The position numbers and the translations under genes are program-made. Below are positions 57,707-64,000 of a stretch of DNA of 64,000 nt, one piece after another. The notes below the pieces were generated by a model that had not been told where the DNA came from, made no database searches, and was given only the letters and a program-made list of their open reading frames with translations. Source of the DNA: Cryptomeria japonica (lineage: Eukaryota > Streptophyta > Pinopsida > Cupressales > Cupressaceae). The stretch is taken from contig NC_081411.1 in the NCBI RefSeq assembly GCF_030272615.1, positions 831,192,160-831,256,159 on the forward strand. Reading direction: 5' to 3'. The first letter of the stretch is position 1, and the number at the start of each line of letters is the position of its first letter.

Positions 57707-60700
57707 TCAATTGCTAGGGGCCATAAGGCCCATAGACTCTGAACACCATCTGAACTTCTCTGTGCTCATAGCCTTAGTTAAAGCATCTGCAACATTCATC
57801 AAAGTTTCCACCTTAACTAGCTTCACCCTACCATCTTCGACCATATCTCTAACAAAATGATATTGAATATCAATATGTTTGGTCCGGGCATGAAATGTCG
57901 GGTTCTTAGCTAGGCTAATTGCACTCTGACTGTCACAGTAAACTGTCACTGTACCTTGTTTTATTCCAATATCTGAACACAGTCTCTTAAGCCAAATGGC
58001 CTCTTTACAAGCATGAGTAGCTGCCATATACTCCGCTTCAGTAGTGGATAAAGCAACCACAGCCTGTCGCTTACTCATCCAACTAATTGCACCACCAAAC
58101 AAAGTAAACACATAAGCACTGGTGGATCTTCTGCTATCAATATCACTTGCCCAATCTGAATCCACATAACCATGGATATCAAGGGAAGTCATGTCTCCAA
58201 CTGAATTACCATGATAACACAAAGAATACTCTGAAGTACCCTTCAAATATCTGAAGACTCTTTTGACTGCATCCCAATGAACTCTACCAGGATTAGACAT
58301 ATATCTAGAAAGTACTCCCACTACTTGGGCAATATCTGGTCTAGTACAGACCATAGCATACATCAAGCTTCCAACCGCACTCTGGTAAGGCACTCTGCTC
58401 ATGTCTTCCATCTCCAATGGGGATGTAGGACAATCTGAAATAGATAGTTTCATTCCAACTGTAAAAGGAACACTCAATGGTCTACAATTCTGCATGTTGA
58501 ACCTCTGTAACACTAAATTCACATACTTACTCTGGCCTAGCCATAGCTTTCTGTTCACCCTATCTCTTCTAATTTCCATCCCAAGGATGTGCTTTGCTGC
58601 ACCAAGATCTTTCATTTCAAATTTAGCAGCGAGCTGAGACTTCAGTTCTGAAATCATACCTTTCCCTTTACCAATGAATAACATATCATCAACATACAAT
58701 GCAATGAATAAGAAAAGATCACCATCAGATTTATAATAAACACAGTGATCTAATTTAGAACGTTCAAATCCCAAACTCAACACATATGTATCAAATTTCT
58801 GGTACCACATCCTAGGACTTTGTTTGAGGCCATACAAAGATTTCTTCAATTTACAGACCAAATTACTTTTGCCTTTCACCACATAGTGCTCTGGCTGTGT
58901 CATATAAATATCTTCCTCCAAATCACCATGAAGGAAAGCAGTTTTCACATCCATTTGCTCAACCTCTAAATCATAAGCAGTAGCAATAGAAAGCAAAAAT
59001 CTAATTGACGTCATTTTTGCAACAGGAGAAAATATCTCACCGTAATCAACACCCTCAACCTCAGAGTAGCCTTTTGCAACCAACCTTGCTTTATACTTCT
59101 CAATGCTTCCATCTGAACCAATCTTTTTCTTGAACACCCATTTACAACCAACAGGTTTTCGTCCTTCAGGCAATGGTACAAGATCCCATGTATCATTCTT
59201 TTTCAAAGCTGCCATTTCTTCCTCCATAGCAATCTTCCAGGATTCTGCATCATTCATACCTAATGCCTCTTCTACAGATTTTGGTTCATCCACACTAGTA
59301 TTCAGAGCAAAAATACATCTCCAATCATCAGGTGAATACCTTTCAGGTGGTTGTCTATGTCTTGTAGACCTTCGAACAAGCTGAGTTGGAGGTTCTTCCT
59401 CCTCTTCTGAAGATTCAGAGCTAGACGAGCTCTCCTCAAATTCTTGCCTATCTAGGGGTCTTGATTCAACTCTTTCAGGTGTAGAAGGAAGTTGAATCGC
59501 ATCTTCTTTTTTAGTCTGTTCTGGCTGCAATGTAACAGAAGGAGACTTAATTTCTCTAAAAATAACACTTCTACTGTGAATTACCTTTTGTGCAACAGGG
59601 TCCCAAAGCTTGTATCCTTTCACACCATAACTATACCCGATGAAGATACATTTCACAGCCTTGTTCTCCAACTTTGTTCACTTCTCCTTTGGCACATGCG
59701 CATATGCCTCGCAACCAAAAACTCTAAGATGTATCAATGAAGGCTTGTGACCTGACCATGCTTCCATAGGCGTTTTATCAACAAGAGCTGATGTAGGAGA
59801 CCTGTTAATCAGGTAGCAAGCAGTGGCAACAGCTTCAGCCCAAAACTTTTGTTCAAGACCAGCCCAAAACTTTTGTTCAAGACCAGCACCACTCAACATA
59901 CTCCTAGCCTTTTCCATCAGTGTCCTGTTCATTCTTTCTGCAACTCCATTCTACTGTGGAGAATACAGAGTTGTCTTCTGCCTATTAATTCCACAGTCTT
60001 TACAGAATCTATCAAAATCATTAGAGCAAAACTCACCGCCATTATCAGTTCTCAAACATTTTATTTTCTTTCCAGTCTGCAACTCAACCATTGCTTTAAA
60101 TTCTTTAAAATGACTAAAAACTTCAGATTTACTCTTTAGAAAATATACCCATGTCCTTCTACTAAAATCATCAATAAATGAAACATAATATGTGGATTTT
60201 CCAATCGAAGAGACATCTACTGGACCAAACACATCAGAATGGATAAGGTCCAAAACACCACAAGTTTTATGAGAACTCGAGTAAAACTGAATGCGGTTTT
60301 GTTTTCCATAAATGCAATGCTCACAGAAATCAAAGTCAAGATTACAATCATTCAAACCTTCAACAAGGTTTTTATTTTTCAAGGTCCTTAGACCCTTTTC
60401 TCCAATGTGGCCAAGTCTCTGGTGCCATAACATAGTCTTCTCTGCAGGTAACTTTGCTTCAGATGAAAGTGCACCCTCAGGTACCCAAAAACCATTTCCA
60501 TCTGCTGAAGGTGAAACCTTCAAATCTTCCAGTGAAGTATCCACAGATTTACTTTTTACAGAAGTGCTATTACACTCAACAGTGTATGCTTCAAGCTTAT
60601 ACAAAGTGCCAAACCCGACACCTCTAGCAACTACCATAGCACCCTTAATCATCTTACATCCTGTTTCAGAAAAGACTACCTGCACACCTGCATCTATTAG

Positions 60701-61774
60701 TTTGCTCACAGATAACAGGTTTCGTTTTAATCTAGGGATATGCAACACACCATTAATCCTTTTTATTCTACCATCAGAAAACCTGATTCTAACTTTACCT
60801 CGACCAACAATGTCTAAATGTGAATCATCACCCAAGTACACCTTACCTCCATTAAATCCTTCATATTCAGAAAACCAATCTCTATTGGAAGTCATATGAA
60901 AAGATGCACCTGAGTCAATTAGCCAGGCATCATTACCTGCATGAGTCGCCAAAGACGCAATAAATGCATCGCCATCTTCCTTGTCGGACTCAGAATCAGA
61001 ATCAAACTTTTTCTTTTTCTTCTTCTTTTCTTCTTTGCAGTCCTTACGGATGTGACCCGGTTTACCGCAATTCCAGCAAATGACTTTGGACTTTCCAGGA
61101 GATTTTGATCTCCCTTTGGATTTGGACTTGCCGCGCTTCTCATTCTTCTTGCCTTTATCCTTAGGTCTTCCACGAACGGTTAGGGCTTCCTTTGAACTGA
61201 TGGATACCTTCCTTCGCATCTCTTCACCGAGTAGGGCACCCACCACGTCTTCAGATTTCAAAACAACAGAAGTACTACCGATAGCCATAACAAGAGAATC
61301 CCACGAATCAGGCAAAGAACAAAGCAAGATCTGACATTTCTCCTCCTCGTCCATCTTAACACCGACGGATACTAATTGAGCCACAATCATATTGAATGCT
61401 TCTAGGTGGTCTGCAATTCATCCATCCTCTTCCATCTTCAAAGAATACAGTTTCTTTCTTAAGAAAATTTGATTTAATAAAGATTTCACTTGATACATCT
61501 CACCAAGCTTAGTCCATAGCTTCTTTGCAGAGTTCTCTTCATGGACATTGATTAGAACAGAGTCTGCCAGGCACAGTCTGATTAGACCCTTGGCTTTTCG
61601 GTCCATAACATCATACTGAGCTGCCGCAGTAGGATCTGAGGGCCTTTGGACATTCGCGTCAACAGCATCCCAAAGATCTCGATCTATTAGCAGATCTTCC
61701 ATCTTTAGCTTCCACATCTCAAAATTACTTCCATTAAATTTCTCCACCTCTATTCTCCCTGACGAACTCGCCAT
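57707..61774 (-). pseudogene. P4 gag-pol polyprotein, nearly intact
   Basis: One frame of about 1,355 codons from ATG 61,774. Gag (IEVEKFNGSNFEMWKLKMED) and CCHC zinc knuckle CWNCGKPGHIRKDC at about residue 233; protease WLIDSGASFHMTSN at about 287; integrase HHCC (LWHQRLGHIGEKGL, FCEHCIYGKQ) and DDE (HSDVFGPV, CLRTDNGGEF, AERMNRTLME); RT with VDVKTAFLHGDLEED-like (reads MDVKTAFLHGDLEEDIYM), LYGLKQSPRMWYQKF and catalytic ALYVDDMLFIG; RNase H (YVDSDWASDIDSRRSTSAY, TTEAEYMAATHACKEA, HARTKHIDIQYHFVRD). All catalytic residues are present. The three stops are TGA 61,418, TAG 59,951 and TGA 59,678, with no frameshift. A 24-bp tandem duplication lies at 59,838-59,887. Confidence 0.92.
59838..59887 (-). 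repeat. 24-bp tandem duplication in P4 integrase
   Basis: CCCAAAACTTTTGTTCAAGA plus CCAG occurs twice head to tail, giving GLEQKFWAGLEQKFWA in the integrase core where one copy is expected. Frame is kept. Confidence 0.88.
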
Positions 61775-61884
61775 CTGAATATTCCTGCAACAAGATCAAA
61801 AAGTGTCTTCTGCACAAGCTCCCACTCAAATCTGGATTAGTTCAAAAAACCCAACTGCCCACAATTGAAACCAAAGGTGATCAG

Positions 61885-61896
61885 GCTCTGATACCA
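61885..61896 (-). other. P4 primer-binding site
   Basis: Minus strand TGGTATCAGAGC, two bases inside the 5' LTR; perfect initiator-Met match. Confidence 0.93.
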
Positions 61897-61898
61897 CT

Positions 61899-62783
61899 TG
61901 TAAGGAAGTTAAGTAGCGGAAACAACTTCCTACACTAACCTTGAGAGGAGAGTAATGCAAAACTTTTTCAGATCGTTACAATAGTTACAGAAAACAGAAA
62001 TAGATATGATAGCATTCATACCACAACACAGTGATTTACGTGGGGAAAACCCTTTCGGGAGAAAAACCCCACCCTCCAAAAGCAGCTCAATATTTTATTC
62101 AGCAATCAAAAACAGATTACAACATACTTGCAGAGCAATCTCTTCGCAGGAGTAGCACTAAACAGAGATTCAGAGGCAACTCAATAGCCATAGGACTCTT
62201 ACACACAACCTCTATCTCACACACCTCATAAATAGGAGATACAATACAAGAAACCGTCAAACGGTATTACAAAACCATGGGCTAAAACCACCCAATAAGG
62301 TGTAGCCGACCTTATCTCCCTTCTATGACATGTTAAAGCACACATCAACACGTGTCGCTCCCTTTTACAGCTCATTTATGTATCCGATACAAATTATTTT
62401 TCCTATTTCAGGAGTACAAACTTCCGGAGGCCATAACTTGAGAACCGGGTGTCCGATTGACGAACCGTTTGAAGCACCGGAAAGCTCGTGAAGTGCTCTA
62501 TCACCTCGTAACCCGCTTCGCCGGTTACGGCCACTTTTCGGGGCGTTTTGGAGCCTCTAAAGTCCCCAAAATTAAGTTTAAACATTTTATTGCACCCCTC
62601 CAAGATGAAAACATTAATATCTTCAAAACTAGCTGTGATCTTGCGACGAAACTTTACCGGAATGCTTATCTAGCCAACCAGAAGCTTCAGGGAGAGTTTC
62701 GCACCATTTCGTGCTCAAATAAAAACTTACTATAAATAGTAACCTCACATAAATGCAAGGTTGAGACACCATTTTTCCCAACA
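61899..62783 (-). repeat. P4 5' LTR (885 bp)
   Basis: TGTAAGG to CCCAACA on plus. I count 13 base differences from the 3' LTR (about 1.5%), nearly all transitions. It contains a TACGTGGGGAAAACCC/GGGAGAAAAACCCC block near 62,038-62,070 and a minus-strand TATA-like CCTATTTATGAGG near 62,230. Confidence 0.95.
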
Positions 62784-63312
62784 TATATAAGACTGAATCA
62801 CTAAACTTAGGTTTGTAAGATTGTAGTTGGAACAATGTGGAACTAAGAAAGATGATATGCAATTGATCTTAAGTATTTTTTCTAAGCTTGGTCCTTACTA
62901 TTCAGTGTTTGTTTCTACATTCTATGCTACAAAATGTGCCTTAGGTACCACATTTAAAATGGCTTCTCTAGATGAATTTGTTGCAGAACTCACTAGGGAG
63001 AAAGATAAATTGGTTCAAATGGGTACAATAAAACCATCTAAGTCACATGGCATAGCTATAGATCAAGGCACAAAAGAACATAAAGGGTCTAGTAAACAAG
63101 ATAAGAAATAAAAGAACCAAGGAGAGAAGAAGAAAGATAAAAAATCTGCTACTTCAAAAGTAGATAATCAGACCTCTTCATAAAAAGTTGAACAACCTAA
63201 GAAAGAGAAGGTCAAGTGTTCTTATTGTAAGAGACCTGGTCATGATGAACATAAGTATTTAAAGAAACAAATTGATCACCTTTCACATCTTCTTGAAAAT
63301 AATAATATCAAG
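62784..63312 (+). pseudogene. gag: P1 gag, C-terminal part
   Basis: After the duplicated TATAT (62,784-62,788) the gag continues: LILSIFSKLGPYYSVFVST, ASLDEFVAELTREKDKLVQM, a Lys-rich linker with stops at about 63,109 and 63,181, and a zinc knuckle KCSYCKRPGHDEHKY near 63,215. The last Cys of the CCHC is Tyr, a G-to-A change, so zinc binding should be lost. Confidence 0.78.
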
Positions 63313-64000
63313 GTGCCTAATTCAATCAAACATAGTTCACTAGAAGGATCTTCTAAGGACACAGATAAGAGTAAGGGGAAAGGAAAGGGTAAGGCCCTAG
63401 TTTTTGTTGCTTCACAACCCAATTCTTGGATAATTGACTTGAGTGCTTTGTACCACATGGCTTCTTCAGAAGATGATTTCACCTCTTTAGAGCCATGTTC
63501 TATGCCTACCATACTAATGGGTGATGACACTCCTATTAAAGTGCAAGGGAGAGGGTCTGTTGATGTGGGCAAAAGAACATTTCAAGACGTCCTTTGTGTT
63601 CCATATTTATCAACTAATCTCCTATATGTTTATCAAATCACTCACACTAATTCTGGCAAGAGAGTTGAGTTCACACCAGATACATTGGTAATTAGTGAAA
63701 TGCATAATGGGTCTACTATTGCTATGGAAAAAGCAGATCATCATTCTAGATTAAATCAGTTTTTTCACTTTGTTCCTGAATCTCCTTCGAAAGTGTTACT
63801 CACTCATACAGATGAGGTGAGTTGTTTGTAGCATCAATGATTTGGCCACTTGAACTACCATTACTTGCAATAACTCAGTCAACAGGACATGGTTTCAAGG
63901 TTTCCTTCTATTCGATTTTTTGATGGAATTTGTTAGGGATGTATTCTTGGTAAGAATCCCAAGGAGAAGTATGATAAAAGAAAAGCATGGAGAGCTACAC
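63313..64000 (+). pseudogene. pol: P1 protease and start of integrase (cut by window end)
   Basis: The protease site reads SWIIDLSALYHMASS where copia elements have D-S-G-A. The four altered codons near 63,433-63,460 are all explained by C-to-T or G-to-A changes. ILMGDDTPIKVQGRGSV and VLCVPYLSTNLLYVYQIT follow. The integrase zinc domain begins near 63,830 (HQ*FGHLNYHYLQ, then GCILGKNPKEKYD) with two more stops and continues beyond the window. Confidence 0.8.

Larger units (their letters stand above)
56766..62783 (-). mobile_element. P4: young Ty1/copia retrotransposon inserted in P1 gag
   Basis: LTRs 56,766-57,650 and 61,899-62,783, both 885 bp with no length difference, flanked by TATAT (56,761-56,765 and 62,784-62,788). 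Primer site and polypurine tract are intact. The single polyprotein frame (61,774-57,707) is broken by only three stops. Total 6,018 bp. It is the best candidate in the window for a recently active copy. Confidence 0.95.
40104..64000 (+). mobile_element. P1: Ty1/copia retrotransposon, split by P2 and P4, runs off window
   Basis: 5' LTR pieces at 40,104-40,467 and 55,118-55,378, a decayed initiator-Met primer site at 55,379, gag at 56,477-56,765 and 62,784-63,300, then protease and the start of integrase up to the window end. The left edge is supported by TGTTAG (40,104) matching the LTR end CTAACA and by ORF-relict homology stopping just before it; TGTTAG at 40,132 is an alternative. Presumed left target duplication TTGGT (40,099-40,103). 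The rest of pol and the 3' LTR are outside. Confidence 0.75.

Noticed and set aside
60312-60899. A 195-codon plus-strand ORF inside P4
   Set aside because: Antisense shadow of a nearly intact gag-pol frame; no domain or start context supports it.

Overview
This is a land-plant nuclear window made almost entirely of nested LTR retrotransposons. The evidence is plant-type Ty3/gypsy and Ty1/copia polyproteins, initiator-Met tRNA primer sites and a captured plant mobile domain (PMD) gene. The size and depth of the nests and their old, stop-riddled ORFs suggest a large gymnosperm (conifer-like) genome; that is inference. I see no ordinary host gene, rRNA, tRNA or CRISPR array. Element names G1, N1 and P1-P4 are mine.

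Left half (1-32,377): G1 is a minus-strand Ty3/gypsy element with giant LTRs (right copy 26,052-32,377, 6.3 kb; left copy 1-4,135, cut by the window edge). Each LTR carries a long ORF of unknown function in the sense orientation and an array of about 17 short palindromes. G1 internal order is gag, protease, an extra RNase H, RT, RNase H, integrase. It is split by N1 (7,861-23,620, plus strand, TSD CTACT), a 15.8-kb Tat/Ogre-like element. N1 has gag, protease with G-patch, RT, RNase H, a second RNase H and integrase, and then, on the opposite strand, an intron-containing PMD gene.

Middle (32,378-40,103): a truncated LTR, a probable solo LTR (35,122-36,072), two stretches with nothing recognisable, and a strongly decayed relative of the G1 LTR ORF (37,522-40,103).

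Right half (40,104-64,000): P1 is a plus-strand Ty1/copia element that runs off the window. Its 5' LTR is split by P2 (40,468-55,112, minus, TSD CTTTT). P2's integrase is split by P3 (44,552-51,910, plus, TSD GCCCT). P1's gag is split by P4 (56,766-62,783, minus, TSD TATAT). P4 is the youngest: its two 885-bp LTRs differ at 13 sites by my count, and its polyprotein frame is broken by only three stop codons.

Order of events from nesting: the ORF relict, then P1 into it, then P2 and P4 into P1, and P3 into P2; separately G1 into an older LTR, then N1 into G1. Decay in all elements is dominated by C-to-T and G-to-A changes, as expected for methylated, silenced repeats. The features most worth follow-up are the ORF and palindrome array inside the G1 LTRs, and the antisense spliced PMD gene in N1.
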